The notes under the pieces are model-generated. The model worked only from the letters and a program-made list of their open reading frames with translations. It was not told the DNA's origin and ran no database searches. This document shows positions 48,827-57,062 of a stretch of 64,000 nucleotides of DNA, piece by piece; position 1 is the stretch's first letter, and every line of letters starts with the position of its first letter. The position numbers and the translations under genes are program-made. This stretch comes from Vampirovibrionales bacterium (GTDB lineage: Bacteria; Cyanobacteriota; Vampirovibrionia; Vampirovibrionales; Vampirovibrionaceae): contig JADJRF010000005.1 of NCBI GenBank assembly GCA_016712355.1, positions 310,001 to 374,000 on the forward strand. Direction: 5' to 3'.

Positions 48827-49345
48827 TTAAGACGGGCCTTCCCAACGGATCGCCTCGGGAGTCGGCGCCACCACGGTGACTTGCTTGACGCCCCAAATGT
48901 CGAGTCCATGGGCCAATTTGCCCGAAAAGCGAATACGCGCGCCGGGGCGGATGCGCGGATCGAGCCGCAAGGCCTCGGCATCGCCTTCCAGCGCGACGAT
49001 GGTGTCGTACAGAAAACTCTGCGGCAGCGCGCGCACCAGAATCTCCACGCGATGCGAGCGCGTCTGGCGGCGCAGATGATACACCACGCCCTCCCAGTGA
49101 ATCACGCGCCCCTGATACTGCCGCGCCCACGCCTGCGAACGCGCTGAATTGGCCCGCTGGGACTCGAAAAACGCCTGGATCTCCTGACGCGAGGGTTCTG
49201 CGGGCGAGGGCGAGGGATCGGGCGCTTGCTGGGCCATGGCGCCCAGAGCAACGCAAAGCGACGCGCCCAGACACAGACAAAGCGACGCCTCCAGCGGCGC
49301 GGCGCGGCGACGCGTGCGGAGAAGATTCATGCAGGGAAGATTCAT
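48827..49345 (-). CDS. Exported protein of unknown function
   Basis: A 172-residue protein with a signal peptide (LEASLCLCLGASLCVALGAM, cleavage near MAQQA). A Pro/Ser-rich stretch and a beta-rich domain follow (YQGRVIHWEGVVYHLRRQTR; RVEILVRALPQSFLYDTIVA; IRPGARIRFSGKLAHGLDIW; VKQVTVVAPTPEAIRW). The last part resembles OB-type secreted domains, as at 44704. The start lies within a 15-bp direct repeat: ATG at 49345 and ATG at 49330 both read MNL, five codons apart. Neither has a Shine-Dalgarno. Divergent from the isochorismatase gene. Confidence 0.58.
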   Translation of the reverse strand: MNLPCMNLLRTRRRAAPLEASLCLCLGASLCVALGAMAQQAPDPSPSPAEPSRQEIQAFFESQRANSARSQAWARQYQGRVIHWEGVVYHLRRQTRSHRVEILVRALPQSFLYDTIVALEGDAEALRLDPRIRPGARIRFSGKLAHGLDIWGVKQVTVVAPTPEAIRWEGPS

Positions 49346-49628
49346 GCAGGTAAGATTTATCAATAAGCGGACTGTCACGACCCGATGCCCGTAGCCTGTG
49401 CGTGGGAGAAATAGGCAGGTGAGAGCGGTATCGGCAGCGGTGTTGTCAGACGGGAGGGAAATCCGCCATAATGGGGACTTCCCCCGACGCTGAGTATCAA
49501 CCGACGCGCGCGCGCGCTTTCTAAAGACCGCGCTATTTTTGACCGCGCCTGTCATCATCATGTCTTCTCAGAATCACGTCTTTTCAGAATCACGTCTTTC
49601 AGACGCTCTTTCAGGAGGTATCGCCGTT

Positions 49629-50183
49629 ATGCCCTCATCGCTGCTCTCACTGGAGCAGAGCGCGTTGCTCGTCATCGATATGCAGGAAAAACTGCTGCCG
49701 CTGATGGAGCATCGCGATCGCATTCTCAAACAGACCCGTATTTTACTGGAAGCGGCCCGTATTTTATCCGTGCCGGTGATGGTCACCGAGCAGTACCCAC
49801 AAGGCCTGGGCGCCACGGTGCATGATTTGCGCGACGCCTTACCCGACAGGGCCATCGTGCTGGAAAAAACCGCTTTCGGGGCCGTGGAGGCGCCGGGCTT
49901 CACCGACGCGTTGCAGGCCTGCGGACGCTCCCAAGTGATTGTCTGCGGCATTGAGGCGCATATCTGCGTCACGCAGACGACGTTGCAACTGTTAGAACTG
50001 GGCAAGACCGTTTTTCTGGCGCACGACGCGGTGTCGTCTCGCCAGAAACGCAACTTGAAAGCCGCGCTATGGCGCATGACGCAAGCCGGGGCGATCCCCT
50101 TTACCAGCGAAATGGCCTTGTTTGAGTGGACGCGCACGGCCAACTGTCCGCCCTTTAAGGCGCTTCAGGCGCTCATTAAATAA
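49629..50183 (+). CDS. Isochorismatase-like cysteine hydrolase
   Basis: A 184-residue isochorismatase-fold hydrolase. The catalytic triad is visible: D17 (LLVIDMQEKLLP), K80 (IVLEKTAFGA) and C113 (VCGIEAHICVTQTTLQLLE). The overall sequence is closest to YcaC/YecD-like proteins whose substrates are largely unknown; a nicotinamidase is less likely without the metal His pair. The start is ATG 49629 with AGGAGG ten bases upstream; a start at 49539 would add a Ser-rich leader. The symporter gene follows after 15 bases, so the pair is probably an operon for uptake and hydrolysis of a small amide or related solute. Confidence 0.88.
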   Translation: MPSSLLSLEQSALLVIDMQEKLLPLMEHRDRILKQTRILLEAARILSVPVMVTEQYPQGLGATVHDLRDALPDRAIVLEKTAFGAVEAPGFTDALQACGRSQVIVCGIEAHICVTQTTLQLLELGKTVFLAHDAVSSRQKRNLKAALWRMTQAGAIPFTSEMALFEWTRTANCPPFKALQALIK

Positions 50184-50198
50184 GGCCGGCCCGCGTCC

Positions 50199-51611
50199 GT
50201 GCTGCTCGTTATTGTCGTTTTTTACGCCGCCATTTTATGGACGGCGCGCCGCTTTCGACGCCGCATTGAGACGCTGCGCGATTTTTTCCTGGCCGGGCGC
50301 TCGCTGGGCGCGTTTCCGGTGGCGTTGTGTTTTGCCGCGTCGTGGTTCGGCGCAGGTTCGACCATCGCCTCGATGACGCTGTTTCATCATAAGGGCTGGG
50401 CGGGGGCCTGGGAGCTGGCGATTCCTTCGGCGCTGTCGTGCGCGTTAATTACGTTCGCCTTTTCGCGGCGCGTGGCGCGACAGGAATCGCTGTCGCAGCC
50501 GGAAGCCGTGGAGCGGCATTATGGACGGGTCGGACGGCTGGGACTGGCGCTGGTGATTCTGATGGCCGTGTCCACGTTTCTCGGATCGCAACTGGTGGCC
50601 GCTTCGATGCTTTTCCAAAGCGTGCTGGGGCTGGATCCGACCGCCGCCACGCTGATATTTTCGGCGCTGGTGGTCAGTTACGTGATGATGGGCGGCTTCT
50701 TCACGGTGGTCATCACGGATATGGCGCAGATGGCGATGATTGTCCTCGCCCTGGGCATTTTACTGGCCTATTGTCTGGGGGCTTCTCCCGATCCGGGCGC
50801 GGCGCTCGGGGGATCCGTGACGTGGGCGGGCCTTGGGGAGTTTGGACGACCCTGGGGGTATCATCTGGCGCTGACGGCCGCGTTTGTGATGGCCTGGAGC
50901 GTTGCGCCCGAAATGTGGCAGCGCATGTCGGCCACGCGAAACGAGGGGCTCGCCTTTCGCGGCGCGCTGGGAGCGACCTTGCTGCTGATCGGGCTCTTTG
51001 CCATGGTCGCCAGCATCGGCATTCTCAGCGCGCAGATTATTCCCAACAGCGAGCGCGTCTTGATGGATCTGGCCCAGAAGCTGCCGCATCCGCTGCTGGG
51101 CGGACTGGCGCTGGCCGGGGTGCTGGCCGCGATTTCATCGACGATGGACTCGTCTCTCAATGTCGGCAGCCTCACGCTGACGCGCGACATTTATCAGGGC
51201 TTTATACGCCCCAACGCTTCCACGCGCGAATTGCTGCTGGCCAGCCGCCTGTCAACGGCGCTGGTGTGCGCGCCCGCCATCGCGCTGGCGCTGAAGTTCC
51301 AGAATATCATCCAGATTTTATGGATTTCCGCCGATATTTACGCTTCGGCGATGTTTGTGCCAATTGTCGGCATTTTGTATCTGAAACATCCGCCGCGCCT
51401 CGCGGGCTTGCTGGCAATGGGCGCCGGCGGCGCGATGATGGCGTTGAACGCGTTGTCGCAATACGGCCTTATCGCCATGCCGGCGCAATGGCCGGGCTGG
51501 CCGTATGCCACGCTGCTGGGGGTGGGGGCCAGCCTGACGGGATTTGCAATTGGCTGGGCGTGGACAGCGCTGAAAAAGCCGCCTGCGGTCTCGCCGTCGG
51601 CGCCGGCCTGA
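50199..51611 (+). CDS. Sodium:solute symporter (SSS family)
   Basis: A 470-residue transporter with 13 predicted membrane helices. SSS features include RDFFLAGRSLGAFPVALCFA with ASWFGAGSTIASMT (helix 1 Na+ site), SYVMMGGFFTVVITDMAQMA, and LAAISSTMDSSLNVGSLTLT with DIYQGF (helix 8 SSTMDS Na2 site). The substrate cannot be read; relatives carry proline, pantothenate, solutes or sialic acid. The start is GTG at 50199. Coupled to the preceding cysteine hydrolase. The 3' 143 bases overlap the convergent gene under the TPP riboswitch. Confidence 0.9.
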   Translation: MLLVIVVFYAAILWTARRFRRRIETLRDFFLAGRSLGAFPVALCFAASWFGAGSTIASMTLFHHKGWAGAWELAIPSALSCALITFAFSRRVARQESLSQPEAVERHYGRVGRLGLALVILMAVSTFLGSQLVAASMLFQSVLGLDPTAATLIFSALVVSYVMMGGFFTVVITDMAQMAMIVLALGILLAYCLGASPDPGAALGGSVTWAGLGEFGRPWGYHLALTAAFVMAWSVAPEMWQRMSATRNEGLAFRGALGATLLLIGLFAMVASIGILSAQIIPNSERVLMDLAQKLPHPLLGGLALAGVLAAISSTMDSSLNVGSLTLTRDIYQGFIRPNASTRELLLASRLSTALVCAPAIALALKFQNIIQILWISADIYASAMFVPIVGILYLKHPPRLAGLLAMGAGGAMMALNALSQYGLIAMPAQWPGWPYATLLGVGASLTGFAIGWAWTALKKPPAVSPSAPA

Positions 51612-52107
51612 GCGTCTCGCTGCGCGGAAACAGCGCGGGCGATGTCGCAACAGGGGATCGCGAAAGAGGCGCCGGGGCCTGGGGGCCATAGCTGGCGCGG
51701 ACCAGCAATTCATTGGTGAGCACCGGACGGAGCACGCCATGGCCAAGCGTGGCCGCCACGACCGATCCGGCGAACTGCCACAACGAGCGCGCGGCGTTCT
51801 TGGGCAGCAGCCGCCCGGTCAGCGCCAGCGCCCCGTAATAGCTCGCCAGCCAGATAGCGGAACTGACGCCCTGACGGATTATTTCCTGACGGGTCAGCAG
51901 GCGGCGATCGGCGGCAGGAACGCCTTTGGCCCTGAGATGCGCGTTGGTCACCGCCGGGGTCAGCAGCGCGGCAGGCACATAGGTCAGGCCGCCAAGCAAC
52001 AGAAGCTTGTCTTCCACCGGCTTGCGACGCCAGTTCGACAGGCCTGAAAACGGCTTTGCGGCGCGTCGAACGGCGCCGGGCAAAGCGGCAGACGGAATCA
52101 AGGACAC
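51469..52107 (-). CDS. Unknown membrane protein under a TPP riboswitch
   Basis: A 212-residue protein, not recognised. A short N-terminal stretch (MSLIPSAALPGAVRRAAKPF) is followed by three hydrophobic segments (LLLLGGLTYVPAALLTPAVT; VSSAIWLASYYGALALTGRL; LWQFAGSVVAATLGHGVLRP) and a Pro/Ser/Ala-rich tail from about residue 140. It does not look like ThiT, ThiW, HmpT, PnuT, ThiBPQ or a thi enzyme. The start is GTG 52107, with AAAGGAG seven bases upstream inside the riboswitch 3' end. Ligand binding should therefore mask translation. The last 143 bases overlap the symporter gene on the other strand. A role in thiamine or precursor uptake is a guess from the riboswitch. Confidence 0.65.
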   Translation of the reverse strand: MSLIPSAALPGAVRRAAKPFSGLSNWRRKPVEDKLLLLGGLTYVPAALLTPAVTNAHLRAKGVPAADRRLLTRQEIIRQGVSSAIWLASYYGALALTGRLLPKNAARSLWQFAGSVVAATLGHGVLRPVLTNELLVRASYGPQAPAPLSRSPVATSPALFPRSETLRPAPTARPQAAFSALSTPSQLQIPSGWPPPPAAWHTASPAIAPAWR

Positions 52108-52112
52108 GGAGC

Positions 52113-52203
52113 AACTCCTTTCGCTGGTATGACCCAGATCAAGTTCAACGGGTTACGCTTGCTGCAAAGCGCTCTCAGCCGGTATCGCCGGCGCCCCGGT
52201 TCG
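52113..52203 (-). promoter_or_regulatory. TPP riboswitch (THI element)
   Basis: On the minus strand the consensus is followed closely: ACCGGGGCGCCGGC, then CCGGCTGAGAGCGC (thi box), an expanded P3a-like stem, GTAACCCGTTGAACTTGATC, then TGGGTCATACCAGCGAAAGG. The last bases contain the Shine-Dalgarno AAAGGAG of the gene starting at 52107, so control should be translational. Confidence 0.95.
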
Positions 52204-52223
52204 GGAAGGACAATGTCGCGACC

Positions 52224-52229
52224 AGTATA
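52224..52229 (-). promoter_or_regulatory. Extended -10 promoter of the TPP riboswitch transcript
   Basis: TGCTATACT on the minus strand lies about 20 bases before the riboswitch 5' helix, a sensible transcription start. Confidence 0.55.
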
Positions 52230-52343
52230 GCAGGAAGAAAGGCGTGCGGCGCTCCACTTCTCTGTCCGCCATCAAAAGCCGGCGGGTAACATCCGGGCGG
52301 CGCGCGCGCAAAATCAGGACTTTTAAAACTACGCCGATAGCGA

Positions 52344-52453
52344 TATAATGGGCGGGGTCTTGCGGGTTGGCCCGCCCGCAGCCGATTTGGAAGATGGGGA
52401 CGCGCGCGTCGCTCTCCGCCCGTCGTTACCCGACCCTCTGGTGAGAGGTTTTT
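52344..52453 (+). promoter_or_regulatory. gltB promoter and leader with attenuator-like hairpin
   Basis: TATAAT at 52344-52349 precedes gltB; the -35 (TTTTAA, 17 bases upstream) is weak. The leader to the ATG at 52519 is about 160 bases and contains a small hairpin CCTCT-GGTG-AGAGG followed by TTTTT (52435-52453). The 5-bp stem makes it a weak attenuator or terminator. No glnA-type riboswitch was recognised. Confidence 0.45.
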
Positions 52454-52518
52454 CGAGTTCGGGACGGTTTACGACGTTCTCTTCATTCGTTCTTGCCGCC
52501 AATTGAGAGGAATGCGTG

Positions 52519-55500
52519 ATGCGCAATCCCGCCTGCGCCGACAGGGGCGCTTTGTATCGCCCTGAGTTTGAAAAAGCCAGCTGCGGCTTTGGTCTCATCG
52601 CCCAGATGGACAATCAGGCCTCGCACTGGCTGGTGCAAACGGCTATTACCTCGCTCACGCGCCTGGCGCATCGCGGCGCAATCGCCCCCGACGGTAAAAC
52701 CGGCGATGGCTGCGGCTTGCTGTTTCGCATTCCCGATCAGTTTTTTCGCGCGCTGGCCGAAGCCGACGGCGTGACCCTCCCGGCGATGTTCGCCGTGGGC
52801 GCCCTGTTTTTGAATCCGGATAAACTGCTGGCCTCCAATGCCCTCTCTCGCCTCAAAAAAGAATTGCGCGAACAGGGACTTGAATGCGTCTGGGAACGGC
52901 CGGTGCCTGTAGAGCCGGACGCCTGCGGCGAACAGGCGCTGAAAACCCTGCCGCAGTTTGTTCAGATTTTTGTCGCCCCCTCGGCGGCGCTGGCCCCGAC
53001 GCTGGATGAGCCCGCCTTCGACAGGCTGCTCTATATTGCCCGTCGTCGCGCCAAAAAGGCCATTACGCCTAAAGATTCGGTGTTTTACGTCACCAGTCTG
53101 TCGTGCCGCACGGTGTCGTACAAAGGCATGGTGATGCCCGCCAATCTGCCCGTCTTCTACCCGGATTTGCGCGATGAGCGCTTTGTGTCGTCGCTGTGCC
53201 TGTATCATCAACGCTTTTCGACCAACACATTCCCGGAATGGCGGCTCGCCCAACCGTTCCGGATGCTGGCCCATAACGGCGAAATCAACACGGTGAGCGG
53301 CAACCGCAACTGGGCCGTGTCGCGCGAAACCAAGTACGACTCGCCCCTGATTCCCGATATGACCTCGTTGCTGCCGCTGGTCAGCGTGGACGGCTCCGAC
53401 TCGATGAGTCTGGACAATATGCTCGAAGCGCTGGTGGTGGGCGGGATGGATCTGTTTCTGGCGACGCGCGTTCTCGCCCCGCCCGCCTGGCAAAATATGG
53501 AAGCCATGGACCCGGATCTGCGCTCGCTCTATAGCTATTACTCGCTGCACATGGACCCGTGGGATGGTCCGGCGGGTCTGGTCATTACCGATGGCCGCTA
53601 CGCCGCCTGCGCGATGGACCGCAACGGTCTGCGCCCGGCGCGTTACGTGATTACGCGGGATCGCCACATCACCATCGCTTCAGAAATCGGCGTGTATGAT
53701 TACGCGCCCAGTGACGTGCTGGCCAAAGGCCGCCTGCGCCCCGGCGAAATGATGGCCGTCGATATGACCACCGGTGAGCTGTTATTGCCCGAAGACGTCA
53801 ACACGCGCCTGAAAAACCGGAATCCGTACAAGCAGTGGCTCGATGAGTACGTCCGCGTGCTGGAGCCTAATTTTGAGGAAGAAGAGCCAGGCTGCGACCC
53901 GATTTTTGATCATGAATGGCAGGTGTATCAAAAACAGTTTCTGCTGACGCTGGAAGAGCGCAGCGAGGTGCTGCGCCCGCTGGGCGAAACCGGGCAGGAG
54001 ACCGTCGCCTCGATGGGCGATGACACGCCCACGCCGGTGCTGTCGCGCCAGATCCGTCCGCTGTATGAATACTTCCGCCAACAGTTTGCGCAAGTGACCA
54101 ATCCGCCGATCGACCCGATTCGCGAGCAAATGGTGATGTCGCTGCGCACGATTCTGGGCCGCGAGCGCAATCCGTTTGCGGAAGTGGCGGAAAACGCGGC
54201 GCGCATCGATATTCGCTCCCCCATTCTGTCGCGCAGCATGTTCCGCGCCGTGCTTCAGCTCGATGACCCGCATTACGCCTATGAAACCATCGATTTAACT
54301 TACCCGACCAGTGGATCGCTTCGCGCCGCGATTGAAACCGTCTGCGATCAGGCCGAACGCGCCGTGCGCAACGGCAAGGTGATTTTAATCCTGACCGATC
54401 GCCGGGTCTCGCGCAATCGCATTCCGATCCATGCCCTGCTGGGCGTGGGCGCGGTGCATGCGCGCCTGTGCGAAAAAGGCCTGCGCTGCGACGCCAATAT
54501 CATCGTGGAAACCGCCACGGCGCGCGATCCCCATCACTTCGCCGCCCTGATTGGCTTTGGCGCCACGGCCATTTATCCGTATCTGGCCTATCAAACCCTG
54601 TATCACATGGCCCAGCGCAAAGAGATTCAGTGGAAAAACACCGTCGGCCTGATGAAAAACTACCGCCAGGGCATTCAGAAAGGCCTGTATAAAATCCTCT
54701 CCAAAATGGGGATTTCCACCATCAACAGCTACCGCGGCGCCCGCCTGTTTGAAGCCATTGGCCTGCATGACGAGGTGATCGATCTGTGCTTTCCCGGCGT
54801 GGTCAGCCGCTTGCAGGGAGCGAATTTTGACGATCTCGAAGCCGAGCAGCGGCAACTGGCCAAAGAAGCCTGGAGTCTGGGCGCGCCCATTCGCGCCGGC
54901 GGCCTGATTAAATATCGTCCCGGCAGCGAGTATCACGCCTTCAACCCCGATGTGGTGATGGCCCTGCAACGCGCCGTGCGCACCGAAGAGCCCGAGGATT
55001 ACAGACGCTTCGCCGACCTGGTGAACCGCCGCCCCCCGATGAGCCTGCGCGATTTGCTCACGCTGCGCGGCGATCAGACGCCGATTCCTCTCGATGAAGT
55101 CGAGCCCGCCGAAGCGATTTTTCCGCGCTTTAATACGGCGGCCATGTCGCTGGGCTCGCTGTCGCCGGAGGCCCATGAGTCGCTCGCCATCGCCATGAAC
55201 CGTCTGGGCGGGATGTCCAATTCGGGCGAAGGCGGCGAAGACGATACGCGCTTTGGCACCGAGAAGGTCTCCAAAATCAAACAGGTCGCTTCGGGGCGCT
55301 TTGGGGTCACGCCGGCGTATCTGGTCAACGCCGACGTCCTGCAGATTAAAATTGCGCAAGGCGCCAAGCCCGGTGAAGGCGGACAGTTGCCCGGCCATAA
55401 GGTCAATGAACTCATCGCCCGGCTGCGCTATACGCTGCCCGGCACGCCGCTGATCTCGCCGCCGCCGCATCATGACATCTACTCGATTGAAGATCTGGCT

Positions 55501-57003
55501 CAACTCATCTTCGATCTCAAGCAGGTGAATCCGCGCGCGATGGTGTCGGTCAAACTGGTGGCCGAGCCCGGCGTCGGGACGATCGCCGCAGGCGTCGCCA
55601 AGACCTATGCGGATTTAATCACGATTTCGGGTTACGACGGCGGCACAGGCGCCAGCCCTCTGACCTCTGTGCGTTATGCGGGCGTGCCGTGGGAACTGGG
55701 CGTGGCGGAAGCGCATCAAATCCTGCAGGCCAATGATCTGCGCGACAAAGTGCGCCTGCAAGTCGACGGCGGGCTAAAAACCGGTCTGGACGTCGTCAAG
55801 GCCGCCCTACTGGGCGCCGAATCGTTCGGGTTTGGAACCGCTCCGCTGATTTCGCTGGGCTGCAAGTTCCTGCGCATTTGCCATCTGAATAACTGCGCAA
55901 CAGGCGTGGCGACGCAGAATCCGGTGTTGCGCGGCCGCCATTTCAAGGGCCTGCCCGAGATGGTCGAGGCGTACTTCCGCTTTGTCGCCCAGGAGATTCG
56001 CGAACTGATGGCGCAACTTGGCGCGCATCAGCTCGAAGATCTCGTGGGTCGGCGCGATCTGTTGATGCGCCTGCCCGGCGAAACCGAGCGTCAGCGGCGT
56101 CTGGATCTGTCGCCATTGCTGACGATTCCGCGCGATCTCGAAGGACGGCCGCGTCATTGTATGGTCGCCTGCAATCCGCCGTTTGATAAGGCCGAACTGG
56201 CCGAGCAAATGGTCTGCGACGCCCGCGATGCGCTGGAGCGCAAGACCGGCGGCGAATTTTTCTATGAAATCAACAACACGCATCGCTCGATTGGCGCGCG
56301 CCTGTCGGGAGAAATCGCGCGACGTCACGGTAACGCCGGCATGCAGGACGCGCCGGTGACGGTGCGCATGCGCGGAACCGCCGGCCAGAGTTTTGGCGCG
56401 TGGAACGCCGGCGGTCTGAATCTGATTCTGGAAGGCGACGCCAACGATTACGTCGGCAAAGGCATGGCAGGCGGCAAAATTGTGGTGTATCCGCCCGAAG
56501 GCAGCGCCTTTAAAAGCCAGCAAACGCCCATTATCGGCAACACCTGTCTGTATGGCGCCACCGGCGGCAAGCTGTTCGCGGCAGGACAGGCGGGTGAGCG
56601 CTTCTGCGTGCGGAATTCCGGCGCGCTGGCCATTGTCGAAGGCGTTGGCGATCATGGCTGCGAGTACATGACCGGCGGGGTGGTCGTGGTGCTGGGCCAA
56701 ACCGGCTATAACTTCGGCGCCGGGATGACCGGCGGCTTCGCCTACGTCTACGACGCCGAAAACGAGTTTGTCGACTGCTATAACCATGGGCTGGTCGACA
56801 TTCACCGGATCGATACCGAGCATATGGACGACTACGCCACGCACCTGCAGTCGCTCATTCGCGAGTTCGTCGCCGAGACCCGCAGCGCGTGGGGTCGCGA
56901 ACTGCTCGATCACTTCTACCGCCTGCTGGGGCAATTCTGGCTGGTGAAGCCCAAGGCCGCCGAACTGGAAACCCTGCTGGGGCTGATGCGCATCGCCGCC
57001 TGA
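52519..57003 (+). CDS. gltB: Glutamate synthase, large subunit
   Basis: A 1494-residue enzyme that, with GltD, makes two glutamates from glutamine and 2-oxoglutarate. The N-terminal Ntn amidotransferase starts at C22 (SCGFGLIAQMDN), so a 21-residue propeptide must be removed. Its catalytic loop continues as HQRFSTNTFPEWRLAQPFRM. The FMN/synthase domain has GEGGEDDTRF, KPGEGGQLPGHKV and DGGTGASP. The 3Fe-4S cluster cysteines are in GCKFLRICHLNNCATGVATQ. The C-terminal beta-helix has repeated G-x-x-G-x-x-x-G turns (YVGKGMAGGKIVV). The start is ATG 52519 with GAGAGG upstream; a GTG three bases before it is possible. gltD follows after 59 bases, so this is the bacterial NADPH-type complex rather than the ferredoxin form. 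Confidence 0.96.
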   Translation: MRNPACADRGALYRPEFEKASCGFGLIAQMDNQASHWLVQTAITSLTRLAHRGAIAPDGKTGDGCGLLFRIPDQFFRALAEADGVTLPAMFAVGALFLNPDKLLASNALSRLKKELREQGLECVWERPVPVEPDACGEQALKTLPQFVQIFVAPSAALAPTLDEPAFDRLLYIARRRAKKAITPKDSVFYVTSLSCRTVSYKGMVMPANLPVFYPDLRDERFVSSLCLYHQRFSTNTFPEWRLAQPFRMLAHNGEINTVSGNRNWAVSRETKYDSPLIPDMTSLLPLVSVDGSDSMSLDNMLEALVVGGMDLFLATRVLAPPAWQNMEAMDPDLRSLYSYYSLHMDPWDGPAGLVITDGRYAACAMDRNGLRPARYVITRDRHITIASEIGVYDYAPSDVLAKGRLRPGEMMAVDMTTGELLLPEDVNTRLKNRNPYKQWLDEYVRVLEPNFEEEEPGCDPIFDHEWQVYQKQFLLTLEERSEVLRPLGETGQETVASMGDDTPTPVLSRQIRPLYEYFRQQFAQVTNPPIDPIREQMVMSLRTILGRERNPFAEVAENAARIDIRSPILSRSMFRAVLQLDDPHYAYETIDLTYPTSGSLRAAIETVCDQAERAVRNGKVILILTDRRVSRNRIPIHALLGVGAVHARLCEKGLRCDANIIVETATARDPHHFAALIGFGATAIYPYLAYQTLYHMAQRKEIQWKNTVGLMKNYRQGIQKGLYKILSKMGISTINSYRGARLFEAIGLHDEVIDLCFPGVVSRLQGANFDDLEAEQRQLAKEAWSLGAPIRAGGLIKYRPGSEYHAFNPDVVMALQRAVRTEEPEDYRRFADLVNRRPPMSLRDLLTLRGDQTPIPLDEVEPAEAIFPRFNTAAMSLGSLSPEAHESLAIAMNRLGGMSNSGEGGEDDTRFGTEKVSKIKQVASGRFGVTPAYLVNADVLQIKIAQGAKPGEGGQLPGHKVNELIARLRYTLPGTPLISPPPHHDIYSIEDLAQLIFDLKQVNPRAMVSVKLVAEPGVGTIAAGVAKTYADLITISGYDGGTGASPLTSVRYAGVPWELGVAEAHQILQANDLRDKVRLQVDGGLKTGLDVVKAALLGAESFGFGTAPLISLGCKFLRICHLNNCATGVATQNPVLRGRHFKGLPEMVEAYFRFVAQEIRELMAQLGAHQLEDLVGRRDLLMRLPGETERQRRLDLSPLLTIPRDLEGRPRHCMVACNPPFDKAELAEQMVCDARDALERKTGGEFFYEINNTHRSIGARLSGEIARRHGNAGMQDAPVTVRMRGTAGQSFGAWNAGGLNLILEGDANDYVGKGMAGGKIVVYPPEGSAFKSQQTPIIGNTCLYGATGGKLFAAGQAGERFCVRNSGALAIVEGVGDHGCEYMTGGVVVVLGQTGYNFGAGMTGGFAYVYDAENEFVDCYNHGLVDIHRIDTEHMDDYATHLQSLIREFVAETRSAWGRELLDHFYRLLGQFWLVKPKAAELETLLGLMRIAA

Positions 57004-57062
57004 GGCCCCGTCCGCGCGCGCAGCAGAAGCCGTTTATCCCCTCCCTACTGGAGAAGCGTTTT

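Noticed and set aside
50438..51691. 417-codon alternative frame inside the symporter gene
   Set aside because: Gly/Arg-rich shadow of the SSS frame, which has clear membrane helices and family motifs.
55807..56934. 375-codon frame antisense to gltB
   Set aside because: Shadow of a strongly conserved gene; no initiation signal.
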